Source: Sarcomyxa edulis
Lineage: Eukaryota; Basidiomycota; Agaricomycetes; Agaricales; Mycenaceae
Length of the DNA: 64,000 nucleotides
Direction of reading: 5' to 3'
Assembly (NCBI GenBank): GCA_009761415.1
Contig: QUOL01000003.1
Span: forward strand, 1,860,001 to 1,924,000
Shown here piece by piece: positions 12,556-23,660 of this stretch. Each line of letters begins with the position of its first letter. Position 1 is the stretch's first letter. A model generated the notes under the pieces. That model was not told the DNA's origin. It searched no databases and worked only from the letters and a program-made list of their open reading frames with translations. Both the position numbers and the translations under genes were made by a program.

Positions 12556-14022
12556 CTAGCATATGCGAACTGCTAATTCTTCTGATGAGCTAGAATTTGG
12601 TATATCTGGGAGGCCACCGCTATTCAGGTCATGATGGGTGTCGAAATTGCGCCCGCGGTCATCTTTGACGAGAGGTGACCGTTGCAATGACGAATACGTA
12701 TCTTCAGTATCTGATGTAAAGAACGTGCTCGAGGTAGTGGTCACAGCTTCTCTTGCTTGTGCACTTCTAGACCTCTCACGGGTGTGCGGTATGGTTGGGC
12801 TCATGAACGTTGTATCTTTCCGCTTGCAGGTACAGATGAAGTCGAGTATAGGCTGTTGCGATTTTGGTTGTCAGATAGATGTGACGGAAAGATTTTTTGG
12901 AATTCAACGTACTCGTGAAGAGGCAAATATGAAGAACGCAGCGACCCCGACTGCCGAGAGAACAAGATCAGGCGTCCTGGCCTGGAAGACTGTCACGGCG
13001 GAGATGATGCCAACTCTGTAGCGTTGGTGTTCATTAACAAAGGGATTTGTAGCGGGGAACCCGAAACTCACACGAAGGCTACACAAACAAATATGATGAA
13101 CACAAGAACACGAATTACGAATTCGTAGTTCATGCGGGATGTGGGTTGATGTATGTGGAATTTACGGGTCTGCCAGCGCGTACGAACGAGAATGACGGTT
13201 GTCCATATCCCTAGCAACAGGGAGAGGGATGTGAATATGATCCCAAGAAGAGTCGATGCAAGCTCCCTGGGTCCGTCAGAGGTCAGATGACTTGTCTGTT
13301 AACGAAGTGAAGATGGAACGCTTACAGGCCTCCACGACCGATGGTGCAATAGAAAGTTGAACCGCGGGTTACTAGAGTTCTATCGTGTGCTCCCATCTGA
13401 ATTGACGGTCATGTTGGAATCAGGGTTGTAACTGAGCGAGAACACTGACCGAGATTGCTACCAAAAAGACAGTCGTGCCACCCACAATGGGAATGGACAT
13501 TAGCTGTAGAGAATATATCAGACAAATGCCTCATATGTTCAAAGCGGCCTTGAAATTCACCAATGGTGTCCATGTCATCCTTGCTATGAGCGTGCGCCAC
13601 TTAGGATGACATATGAGCATCACATTGCCCCAAACCTTTGCGACAAGTGCGAATGCGGCTCCAGCCATGGCAGGAACGTTGGATAGAACCATCTGGACCC
13701 ACACTTGTTAGACGACAGAAGTGGAAAAGATGATATTGGTACTCACAGAAGCATTATATAAGCATAGACCATAGGGAGGGTTAGGGTCGAGTGCATGTCC
13801 GGTCCAAACCAGAATAGTACCAGTTGCACCTGCGACAGATAAAATGATTTCAAGAAGTACGAGGTTTCCGTTGACGTCTAGTCGATGTGTGTAGATAGTA
13901 AGGCCAACGAGGAAGGCCAGAGAGCATGCAGAGAAGATATTGAACGTCGACCAGAGAACGAGCAAGGGGATATGGTCAACATTGGACATTGCCATCGAGG
14001 AATCTTTCGACAGCCATACCAT
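12556..14022 (-). CDS. Uncharacterised fungal seven-transmembrane protein
   Basis: Seven exons (13747-14022, 13561-13692, 13450-13503, 13326-13396, 13072-13266, 12913-13015, 12556-12822) give 365 residues. Seven hydrophobic segments are separated by short loops. The motif WTGHALDPNPPYGLCLYNAS after helix 2 and the HPKWR motif after helix 3 are hallmarks of a family repeated many times in Agaricomycete genomes but without known function. The C-terminal exon is a Ser/Thr-rich hydrophilic tail starting with RRKDTTFMSPT. A GPCR-like topology is possible, but no known ligand or G-protein motif is visible. In exon 1 a second start (MAMSNVDH...) is possible. It is convergent with the reductase, with 109 bp between stops. 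Confidence 0.75.
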
Positions 14023-14817
14023 AAGTACTCAGGCAAAAAAGATGGCCTCCTGTATACTCAGATCATGCGTCTCAGGAGGAGATCGAGTACCCGCAGTGAT
14101 TATCGGAATCATTATTCTGTCAGGAGGTTCCGGCTCCACCGGAACATTCAGTTGGCCTTTTTCTTTTGACAGACGTCGACGTCGGATCGCGTGTGCTGTA
14201 AAGGAAGGAAGGCTAAACCAAAAGCGAAAAGGTTCTCATTGGTTGGGCTGGCACGCCACGTGGAGCTTTTAGCGATATTTGTATCTCCACCCGTTGCCAA
14301 ACAACCTCCCACGATGGTGTGCCGCCGGCTTCGATTGCGTCTAGACCCGACCAGGATTTCAACATTTCAACGAACCAACAACTAGCACGAAATTCAGCAT
14401 TATATACCAGACGATCACAATACCTACCCATCTATAGTAACGGATCATCAGAACCGACTTTTATCACCATCTTCGCTATCCTTCAGGCCATTTACTTATA
14501 TTGACCTCACGAGCAGCTTCTTAATTGTCCCGACCCGTTCGAACCCTGGGGCATCCCATCCTACAGACACTGCATAAATAACCAAAAGGCTCGTGTGACA
14601 TCAATATTGAGGCTATATGTGATTACAAACGCATGCAATTTCTACGCGTGCCCGTAACCTTATCAACCAATCCTCCGATAAGTAGATTAACAGTAAACAC
14701 CGATACAGAGTAAATAAAAGCAAAAGGGACTATAGACAACTAGCTATAAGTTAAAAGTAGGTAAATACGGGCCAGCCTTACCCGTCCTGAGCAGTGAGAC
14801 GATCAATACGTTTATGG
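14023..14817. other. Intergenic, 795 bp
   Basis: It lies upstream of the 7TM gene and downstream of the caspase-like gene, both on the minus strand. No convincing coding potential was found. A GTTCGAACC near 14537 resembles a tRNA B-box but no cloverleaf can be folded around it. Confidence 0.55.
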
Positions 14818-16779
14818 TCAAAAGTGCTTGATAAACGTGACACACGCGAATGCTGTGTCCCATAGTTGAGGTCGCTTCGAATTGACTGTGTCCAACTTCC
14901 ATTCAGCAGCATCATGACCGACCAATGGCTCAGGAGCAATAGAGTTCATAGGCGAAGGACCCTGTTCAATAACGGCCATGGGGACCGAAGTCGATGATAT
15001 GAATAGTTTCAAGAACCCCGAGTTATGAAATTCGTCATCTGCGAGGTTGAACGATAGGGCTTCAGATCCAGGTTTGCCAGATCCAATTTCGAGGCGACCG
15101 TGTTTTCGAAGAGGAGGATTCGGCGAAGAAGAAGGATCGGGGTGATAGAGCATGGTGATGCCGTAGCAGTTAGGGTCCATGTAAGCAAGATATGGCCATA
15201 GGTCTACGTCAGATTTGTTGTGTATTACGACGGAGAAAATTGCGCCCTGCTCGTAGAGAATAGTTGTCCTGCCATTCTCCAACAGATTCGTCCCGACTTT
15301 AGACCACGACACTGGATCTAATCTGAAGAGCTCCATGGTCACTAAATTTCGCAATGGGGTCTCAGGATTCCGGCGGTGAAGATGGAGATGAAATCGGGCA
15401 GCGGCATCGATAAGGGTCAGCTCCGTGTCCTTTTTCTTCTCGAGTTGCACAGAACGCCGACAATTGGCCGCGATGACTTCGTCGTGTCTTTCCACAGTGA
15501 TTTCGCGGCATCCAACATCGATGGAAATGTCAGCCTGGGCGGCATGTTTAACTCGAAGGATGTTGAGACCGCCTTTGGAGGGGTTTCCTCCAACTTTTGA
15601 TGGAATTCCTTTCCTGACTTTCCACCTGCGGACGAGAGAGGCGATCCCTTTTTTCAGATGCACTCGAAATGGAGTACGGTTATTCCAACGGGTGATGCGT
15701 GCCCAGCAACCTTTAGGCACTAGCGTTTCTTGGGATGTGCATTGACCTAAGGACCAGGTGGCATGCACTTTGATGACATGCACGCTGGCGATGGGCGGAT
15801 TAAGCGAGCCACGGAAGTTGTGGATGTGGACGGAAAGCTCGCTTCCTTCCACGATACCGTGTATAGCGCCCATTTCGATCCGAAGTCTTTTGTCGTTATC
15901 GAGACCGACGGAAACGTAGCGAGCGTCGGGGAGAAATGAGACAGCGTCGAATATGACGCGATTTTTGTGTCGGCCAAGACACAGTGGTCGCTGGTCTTCT
16001 GGCAGCATAGGAATGAGATAGTCGATTAGATGGTTGTACGTTGTTCTGTGGAGAGCGATTTCTTGTTTCGCCTCGAGCAATGCGTTGGTAAATCTACCGC
16101 CGTCCTTGTCTTCGACTGCCTTTTCTCCAGGCCTGCACGCAGCGACGAGCACGTGGGTGAGTGATTGGGGCTGATAGAATCCCAGCCCTTTACTGCACTT
16201 CTCGCCGCGAGCTCCTTGCCAGAGGCCTGCGTATAGGTCGTCTCGTTTGGCTCGGAGTGTGGGTGTCCATCGAGTGTGGCTACGCTCGCGTATATTGGCG
16301 GGAGATTGAGTGGGTGAGAAGCAGCAGTCAAGCATTAGGGTGATGTTGTCCCCCTTGGCCTTGTGGAGTTCGTTGATGAGCGCGTGCACGGAACGATCCG
16401 ATATACCGGCGATCCTCCCTTCAGGCCCTTTTGTGTCATGATCGTGAGGGCAGATAAGTTCCACATTTCCGGAATCACCGTTGAACCAGTCGGGAGGAGC
16501 GGTCATCGAGCTTCCGTGCCCTGCGAAGTAGATAAGGATAGCGTCGCCGCGTTCGATAGCCGGGTTGTTAACGAGGTGACTCATAAACGAGTCCTCGATG
16601 CGTAGTTTCGTAGCTTCACTGTCCAGCAGTAAGCATATCTGATCTCTAGGAACGCTGAGATCATAGGTGAGCCAACACTTTATTTTCTTAGCATCGTCGA
16701 CGCAAGACTCGAGGTTCCAGATACTGCCAGATTTGTAGTTGTCAATGCCGATGATAAGAGCAAATACGCGTGTCGACAT
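14818..16779 (-). CDS. Caspase-like (peptidase C14) protein with uncharacterised C-terminal domain
   Basis: A single uninterrupted reading frame of 653 codons, in striking contrast to its intron-rich neighbours. Residues 1-230 form a caspase/metacaspase p20-like fold: ALIIGIDNY strand, NLESCVDDA helix, YFAGHG with the catalytic-type His88, and LMLDCC with the catalytic-type Cys153. The usual DCCHSG context is altered to DCCFSPTQ. The remaining 400 residues contain basic stretches and a beta-rich C-terminal part (IFSVVIHNKSDVDLWPYL, YHPDPSSSPNPPLR, SFNLADDEFHNSGFLKLFIS) reminiscent of domains such as DUF4384 that follow caspase domains in bacterial proteins. Mushrooms carry many caspase-domain proteins of this type. 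Their roles are mostly unknown; programmed cell death or heterokaryon/innate responses are inference. Substrate preference (Arg/Lys or Asp) cannot be read. Confidence 0.85.
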   Translation of the reverse strand: MSTRVFALIIGIDNYKSGSIWNLESCVDDAKKIKCWLTYDLSVPRDQICLLLDSEATKLRIEDSFMSHLVNNPAIERGDAILIYFAGHGSSMTAPPDWFNGDSGNVELICPHDHDTKGPEGRIAGISDRSVHALINELHKAKGDNITLMLDCCFSPTQSPANIRERSHTRWTPTLRAKRDDLYAGLWQGARGEKCSKGLGFYQPQSLTHVLVAACRPGEKAVEDKDGGRFTNALLEAKQEIALHRTTYNHLIDYLIPMLPEDQRPLCLGRHKNRVIFDAVSFLPDARYVSVGLDNDKRLRIEMGAIHGIVEGSELSVHIHNFRGSLNPPIASVHVIKVHATWSLGQCTSQETLVPKGCWARITRWNNRTPFRVHLKKGIASLVRRWKVRKGIPSKVGGNPSKGGLNILRVKHAAQADISIDVGCREITVERHDEVIAANCRRSVQLEKKKDTELTLIDAAARFHLHLHRRNPETPLRNLVTMELFRLDPVSWSKVGTNLLENGRTTILYEQGAIFSVVIHNKSDVDLWPYLAYMDPNCYGITMLYHPDPSSSPNPPLRKHGRLEIGSGKPGSEALSFNLADDEFHNSGFLKLFISSTSVPMAVIEQGPSPMNSIAPEPLVGHDAAEWKLDTVNSKRPQLWDTAFACVTFIKHF

Positions 16780-17420
16780 CTAGTAGATGAGATATAAGCA
16801 CAGTTTGACGGTAAACAGACTACACATCAACTTGCCTATTGCCTGTGAGTAGGACTCGGCGTGTGAGAGAAACGGGTTGTCTGCAGCAAGAAAGAAAATA
16901 AGAGGCTTTTAAGAGTGGAACAATCCATGATGCGTGTCGTGCATGAGCAAGCTGCGCAGTGAGTCAGTCAATTAATTCCAGGGCAGAACACGATGGTAGC
17001 GCTCAGTTCCTCCGAAATTGAGCTAGAAGACTCCATTTGTTGCTTACGCGGGGTCAAAGGCCAGAAAGAGGGAGCCTATAGTTCAGCCGAGTATACGTGT
17101 ACCCGAACTGAGTGTTGAGAAAGGTTTCGAGAGGCATATTGGAATCAGGAAGAACAATGGCATATTGACCGCATCAGTGGCATTCGCGCTTCTGTCTCCT
17201 AATCTTCCTCGTCGGAGACGTGCTAATGAAAGAAAAGAAGTCAAACATAGGGTGAAATAGGGCTGAGCGTCCGAGGATGTTCCGAAAGACAGCGAAGATT
17301 GGAGCTTGAATTTAGCGGCAAAGTCGTGTAATCGTAACACAGCGTTACAGAGATCAACAACCCGTGACCTGTGACGTTGCTCCCGTGAAATTCGCGTCTC
17401 GACCTTGATCTGGAACCACC
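16780..17420. promoter_or_regulatory. Divergent promoter region, caspase-like gene / ATG6
   Basis: 641 bp separate two genes transcribed away from each other, so both promoters must be here. No recognisable gene or repeat is present. Confidence 0.5.
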
Positions 17421-19148
17421 ATGTCCTTTGCAATTGTCTGTCAGCAGTGCAAGGAACCCCTCCAAGTATGTCCTTTCCTCATTGTTCCCACTCATTAAAT
17501 GTTCATTTTACCAGCTCGATGCATCTCTTGTTGATCTCGCACCCTCCACCTACGATATGATCGTAGCTTCTTTACCCCCTGCAACATCCTCGCAGGCGCG
17601 GCACTCATCCGAGGCAGAAAAGCTAGCTCAGCTCCCATCATCACCTTCTGTCAAGTCCGCGTGGCAAAGCTCTAGGAATAACAGCAGTCCATCTTCCAAA
17701 TCCTCCTTGTCCCCTCGTGCCCAGGGCAAGCAGCCGCAACGAGGTATGCCTCTGCCAAATGAGTCCTTTGTGCTATTACAGGACAGTATCATTCGAAATA
17801 TTCCAAATCCGCCACAGAGTCTACCCCGTTCCAAGAAGCTCTCTGCGGTCAAATCGCGAAACGCCCCGGCCAAAGCCGCTGCTCAGCCGTCAAAGCAATT
17901 GGAACCAGACCATCCAAATCCTTCACCATTGTCTCACCATCTGCGCTCCACTCTCCGCCTCTTCAATATACTGTCCACACGTACTGAGATCGATCATCCT
18001 CTTTGCGCAGAATGCACTCAAATACTGCTCACATCGCTCCAACGACAGCTGGACGAAACAAAGAAGGAAAGAGATGGATATATCGCGTTTGAGAAGGAAG
18101 CTAGGAAGGAGAGAGAACGGCAAGGACAAGGAATGAGTAAAGAAGAAGCGGTCAAGCGAATTGACACTTTGAAATCGGAGGAAGCTATCGCGATCGAGCA
18201 ACTGAAAGCAGCTGAACGTGAACGTCAACAATTGGACGAGGAACTGAGAGCAGTGGAAGCAGAGGAAAGACAGTTAGAAGCAGAGGAGGCCGAGTGAGCA
18301 TTCGATGTCTCAAAACAGTCGCTGACTCTCCTGACATCAATCTAGATTCTGGCGAACCCATAATGATCATATTCTATCTGTGGACCAACAAACTGCGCAA
18401 CTTTCTTCGTTGCGTGCGGCATATGCAGCTGATTCTGTAACTCTCGAAAAGCTCGAGCGTAGCAATGTGTACAATGACGCGTTCTGTATCGGCCATGATG
18501 GCGTATTTGGGACTATTAACGGGCTGCGATTGGGCAGAGTACCCGGTGTACCGGTTCGTTCCTTGTCGCAAGGTGATGTATGAGTGCTGACAACACCTAG
18601 GTTGAATGGACTGAAGTGAATGCTGCCTGGGGGCAAACCCTGTTGTTGCTCTATACTATTGCACGAAAGCTGGACTACACCTTTGAGACGTAAGTTTCTC
18701 GGGTCCATGTATGTACTTGTTGCTAAACATGCTTCGTTCGTAGGTATCGTCTTGTACCCATGGGGTCTTTCTCTCGCATTGAGAAAATAGTGGGCGATAA
18801 AGCCACATATGAATTATATGGCTCGGGGGACCTACATTTTGGACGACTACTTCACAACCGCAGATTCGATATCGCGATGGTCGCCTTCCTTGACTGCTTG
18901 AAGCACCTCATAGACTATGTCAAATCACAAGATCCGCAGGTTGATTTCCCACACCAGTAAGTTCATCGTCATTCATCCTCTATACGAGTCCTCAATCGCT
19001 GCCATTCAGGATCGTGAAAGATAAAATTGGTGAATCATCTGTCAAACTACAGTTCAGTCAGGAAGAAGCTTGGACGCGATCGCTGCGACATGTTCTCCTT
19101 GCACTTAAGATATTGTTGAAATGGACGACTAACGGTGCAAATGGTTGA
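17421..19148 (+). CDS. ATG6: Beclin 1/Atg6/Vps30 autophagy protein
   Basis: Six exons (17421-17465, 17515-18293, 18346-18553, 18601-18689, 18744-18956, 19010-19148) give 490 residues. The N-terminus carries the conserved CQQC zinc-type motif (Cys7, Cys10) followed by [15 protein letters not shown] Ser/Pro-rich linker leads to a second CAEC motif near residue 180, an extended coiled coil full of Glu, Arg and Lys (about 185-270), and the evolutionarily conserved domain with [37 protein letters not shown] and the C-terminal helix ending [10 protein letters not shown]. It is the scaffold of the class III phosphatidylinositol 3-kinase complexes (Vps34/Vps15) in autophagy and vacuolar sorting. The start lies just before the conserved motif in a CCACCATG context. 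Identity is near certain. Confidence 0.96.
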
Positions 19149-19576
19149 TAAAAGATTTTGTACATTAGTTTTCCATGAAGCCTTTGAGTGTCCTGAGTCG
19201 TCCGAGTGGCTAGACCATTTTGTACCTCCAACTCGCGTACGTAAAAAATGCTCGGTTAAATGAATGTGGGCGTATGTGGACTCGTGCAGATGGCGTGCTT
19301 TCTTTTCAGATCGCGTCAAAGTAATTAGTCTCCTATCGATGGAAAACCTCCAAAAATCTTCGTTGAGCGTTCTCGTATCCCGCAATTGCAAGTGGCCGAC
19401 GGCTTTGACGGGAAAACCGGCCAATCTGGGCTTGCTTGGTCATACTACTGCTTTACTTACCAAGATTTCTTACCAACCGTTTTCCAAAGAGTCCTTATCC
19501 CGGTCTTTGAGGACTTTCACCAAGGACTCCCTCATCGCGTCGTATTTGATTGGGAAGGTGCCATTTTCGCGCAATA
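19149..19576. other. Intergenic, 428 bp
   Basis: It lies between ATG6 and the glutamate-cysteine ligase gene, which are co-directional. Small open frames overlap in several phases; none has recognisable content. The ligase promoter must be here. Confidence 0.5.
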
Positions 19577-22431
19577 ATGGGTCTTCTATACCTCGGAACC
19601 CCCTTGTCCTGGGACGAAGCAAAAAAGTACGCAGATCATGTACGATTTCACGGAATCACACAGTTTCTACACACCTGGGACCGACTGAAAGACCGCCAGG
19701 GCGATGAACTCTTATGGGGTGATGAGGTATGTCTTCTAAAAATGACAATCCGCCAACGTCAGTACTGATGAAACTATTCCCGATAGATCGAGTATATGGT
19801 CGTTTCGTTAAATAACGATGAGAAGACTGCTAGATTGTCTCTACGCCAGACAGAGATCTTAGCGAAACTCGCCGACATCGTAGATGATATATGTGCTGGA
19901 TGTCCTGACTCGTAGGTCTCCAGGTCATGTTCATTCCCTCTCATACGATGATCTCTATCCGAACCAGCATTTCCGTTCCCACCTTCCATCCTGAATATGG
20001 ACGATACATGCTCGAATCCACCCCCGGTTCTCCATACACTGGCTCTATCCCCGATCTCTTGGCTGTAGAGAGTAATATGCGTTATCGGTGAGTTGCACCT
20101 CTACAAATTTGTTGGGCGCCACTTGAACCAGTGACTTCTGTAGACGAAACCTTGCTCGAAAATACTTGAACCCCAACGAAATACCCATCACATTCACTTC
20201 ATATCCTCGTCTTGGCGTTCCCGGACCATTCACAGAACCATATTTCGACCCCGCAGACGCAATTTCTAGCCACAGTCTGTTCTTGCCCGAGGAAATCACT
20301 AACCCACATGCACGTTTCCCGTATGTCTCTACTTTGAGATGTACTCGAATGTTTTCAATACTGAATCAATTTCCTGAAGCACTCTGACTGCTAACATTAG
20401 ACGCAGGAGAGGGTCAAAAGTCTGCATAAACTTGCCCATATTCGTAGATGAGAACACCCCGCGTCCTTTCATCGATCCTACTATCCCATGGGAACGTTCT
20501 CTATACCCGGAGGACTCAGGTCTGTTCTCGTACAATCACCCCATCAGAATTTCGCTCATCGTACTCCGCATTCGGTTTCTTAGAGGCTAAGAATGGCGCA
20601 GCACTTCCGGACCACATCTATCTGGATGCAATGGGTTTCGGAATGGGCTGCTGTTGTCTCCAATTGACTTTCCAGGCATGCAACGTCTCCGAGGCTAGAC
20701 GGATGTACGATGGCTTGATCCCTATCGGCCCCATTCTGGTCAGTCAAAACGGATTTTTAGCTTTTGGTCGCCCTATATTGACGGGAAAAGCTTAGTTGGC
20801 ATTGACTGCAGCTAGTCCTGCATGGCGTGGATACCTTGCTGATGTTGACTGCCGCTGGAATGTGATTGCAGGTAGTGTTGACGATCGTACGGAAGAGGAG
20901 CGTGGAATCAAGGTGAGTGAAGTAAACATCACTAACATCACTGATGTGGTTTATACTATCTCGACGAAAAGGAAACTAACGCACTTCTTTCTCTCGTTGT
21001 AGCCTCTGAAGGATGATCGTTTTAGAATACCGAAATCCCGATACGATAGCGTTGATTTATATATATCCAATGATTGGATAAATCGCCCGGAATATAACGA
21101 CAACTACATACCATACGATGAGGCTATCTATGATCGTCTACGCGGGCACGGTGCGTTGTATAACCTTAACTTGCGATATTTCTGAAATTGACGTATAACT
21201 AACTTTGAAGGTATCGACGACTTACTCTCGAAACACGTTTCACACCTTTTCATTCGAGACCCCCTCGTCGTCTTCTCAGAAACAATTGACCTGGATGATA
21301 CAACCAGCACGGATCACTTCGAGGTTTGTCCTTCGCCTTTCATTCAATATATCGTATTCTCATTTCATATTGATGCTATGTATTTTCAGAATATTCAATC
21401 TACGAACTGGCAGACCTTGCGGTTCAAACCGCCTCCACCTAACTCCCCTATAGGATGGAGAGTGGAATTCCGCAGTATGGAGGTGCAAATGACGGATTTT
21501 GAAAATGCCTCTTTTGCCGTTTTCGTAGTCCTTCTCTCGCGTGCTATTCTTAGCTTCAATCTCAATTTCTATGTACCAATATCCAAGGTAAGAATGGGTC
21601 TTGTCGTGTTCTTCTTTACTCATGCTCCATCAGGTCGACGAGAACATGGCGAGAGCTCAACAAAGAGATGCCGCACGTTCTGGCAAGTTCTATTTCCGCA
21701 AGGAGGTTTATGCTCTAGGTCGTGCTCCTGGCTCTAGCGGTAGTTCTTCTGGTGGTAGCACTCCCTGTGACGGATGCAACGGCATCCCCAGGCCGAAAGA
21801 GAAGAAGATGAGGAATTGTTTCCCTCCGCTACCCCTTCCAGAGAACGGTGTGAACACCGGACCTGTTGAGAATGAATACGAGGAAATGTCTCTAGAAGAA
21901 ATAATGAACGGCAAGGTAAGAGTTTTGGGTACCTCAAAATGTACTAGCGTTTGACTCTGAATCGTTTGATCAAGGAGGGTGCTGCATTTCCGGGTCTCCT
22001 TTCTCTCGTGTACGCCTATTTAGATACGCTCGACCTTGATGAGAAATCGATCGTCGATATCGAAAAGCATTTGGACCTTGTAAGAAGACGATCTAACGGT
22101 GCGTGCTCGGTCTCCTCTCCCTTTCCTATGATCAATCGATACTGAGACGACTCTATTCTCTTCTCAGGTTCTCTACAAACTCCTGCCACCTGGATTCGCA
22201 ACTTCATTCGCTCCCATCCGGCATACAAACATGACTCAGTCGTCAGCGAGGAAATCAACTATGATTTGATGCTGGCTGTAGATGAAATGTCCGTGCATTC
22301 CTTCATGTATTGACCTGTCTGCCATTGCACTAACGTGACGTCTTAGTGAACGCGGGGTGCGAAGAGCACCGGAATTGCTGCCTGAAGACTACACAGGCAG
22401 CAGTCACGACGAAGGGTCTATCGGATTGTAA
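19577..22431 (+). CDS. GSH1: Glutamate-cysteine ligase catalytic subunit
   Basis: Fourteen exons (first 19577-19726, last 22347-22431) give 684 residues. The start [27 protein letters not shown] and then WGDEIEYMVV are the classic N-terminus of eukaryotic GCL (PF03074). Further family landmarks are [15 protein letters not shown] (substrate binding), [40 protein letters not shown] and [19 protein letters not shown]. The enzyme condenses glutamate with cysteine using ATP, the first and rate-limiting step of glutathione synthesis, in the cytosol. The exon 5 acceptor at 20379 was chosen because it restores the conserved TLTANI run, which a nearer TAG acceptor would remove. A Gly/Ser-rich insertion ([10 protein letters not shown]) precedes a CDGC motif near residue 500 and looks fungus-specific. 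Confidence 0.96.
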
Positions 22432-22666
22432 TCAAGGATTTATATATATGTTATCTATTGTGGTAGAGTAGTCGTATAACTACTTTCACAAGCTTAGTGC
22501 AAGTGAATGAAGTGTAACAATCATACAGGCTCGAGTCGCTCGAGTGTTTCAATTTGCATGAACTTGCAAGTCGGTCAACCGTCACGGTGCGTGTGTGACG
22601 CCGGCAGTTGCCGACCATGAATCCGGAAATGCACGCAGAGGTTGTTGCAGTCTTACCTCCTCTAAA

Positions 22667-23325
22667 ATGGCATCGCTCCGCCTCCTCTCGTCTGCTGCTA
22701 GAAGGGCGCCTTCTACATTCTCCCTAGCAAGACGCGGATACGCTGAAGCGACCGACAAACTAAAGCTTTCTCTGGTTCTTCCCCATGAAGTTCGTCTGTG
22801 ATCTCCTTCGTGTTACGTCCGTGCTGAAGACCAACTCGTTCTCCAGGCTATCTTCACTTCTACAGATGTCATCCAAGTAAATATTGCCGCCGCGACCGGT
22901 GATATGGGTATCCTGGCCAACCACGTCCCGTCGATCGAGCCTTTGCGCCCAGGAATGCTTGAGGTCGTTGAAGGCAGCGGCTCGAAGAAGTGGTTTGGTG
23001 AGACAATCATTTGGCCTGTGCAGATTACCCTTTGCTCACAACTACGCGCCGATATGCAGTATCTGGTGGCTTTGCCACAGTGCACCCCGGCAGTAAACTC
23101 ACCATCAATGCTGTGGAGGCTGCGCCTCTAGAGGATTTCTCATTGGAGGTAGGTGTCTCTCGTTACGGACGAATTGGATTATTCTAAGCACGGAAATAGG
23201 CTATTCGTGCAAACCTGGCAGAAGCTTCGAAAGTAGCTGCAGGAAACGGTTCGGAAGCGGACAAATTGGAGGCACAGATCGAGGTGGAGGTGTACGAGGC
23301 CCTGCAACATGCAGTATCGAAATAG
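22667..23325 (+). CDS. ATP16: Mitochondrial F1 ATP synthase delta subunit
   Basis: Four exons (22667-22789, 22847-22997, 23060-23148, 23200-23325) give 162 residues, the usual size. An Arg/Ser/Ala presequence (MASLRLLSSAARRAP..RRGYAEA) is followed by the epsilon/delta beta-sandwich: AAATGDMGILANHVPSIEPL, VEGSGSKKWFVSGGFATVHPGS, and a C-terminal helical pair starting LEAIRANLAEASK. It forms part of the central rotor stalk linking catalysis to the c-ring. The nomenclature follows mitochondria (delta is equivalent to bacterial epsilon). Confidence 0.95.
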
Positions 23326-23660
23326 ATAAACGGGGATGTACATGGAGTAGATGCAAACTTCTGTTACTTCTCTCGAGTCGGACTCGACCACATAACATTC
23401 CAGAAAACATACGAATTGCCCTGTTCGTACTTCAGAATGTAGTTACCCGACACGTACAGTCACGTATATTCTGAGGGCACGCGAGTTTCACTGACATGGG
23501 AGGAAATTTCTTCGGCCTAGCTTCTCCCGAAACCATTTGTTTATTCCATCATGGTATAAAGCACCGACATCCTGAGTACATTCTCAGCATCTTGACCACG
23601 GCCTCGCCACCTTCCCACCCATCCTGACTGCTCTCAGTGGCTTGCAGTACTACGACTAGC
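23326..23660. other. Intergenic, 335 bp
   Basis: It lies between ATP16 and the dioxygenase gene, both on the plus strand. No gene or notable repeat is seen. Confidence 0.5.

Noticed and set aside
8299..14022. A biosynthetic gene cluster around the adenylate-forming reductase
   Set aside because: The neighbours are a VanZ-like protein, a 7TM protein and a caspase-like protein. None is a typical tailoring enzyme.
14528..14560. tRNA B-box-like GTTCGAACC
   Set aside because: On neither strand can a T stem, acceptor stem and anticodon arm be folded around it, so it is not called as a tRNA.
20321..20400. Alternative acceptor TAG at about 20400 in GSH1
   Set aside because: It keeps the frame but deletes the conserved TLTANI residues. 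The AAG acceptor at 20379 restores them.
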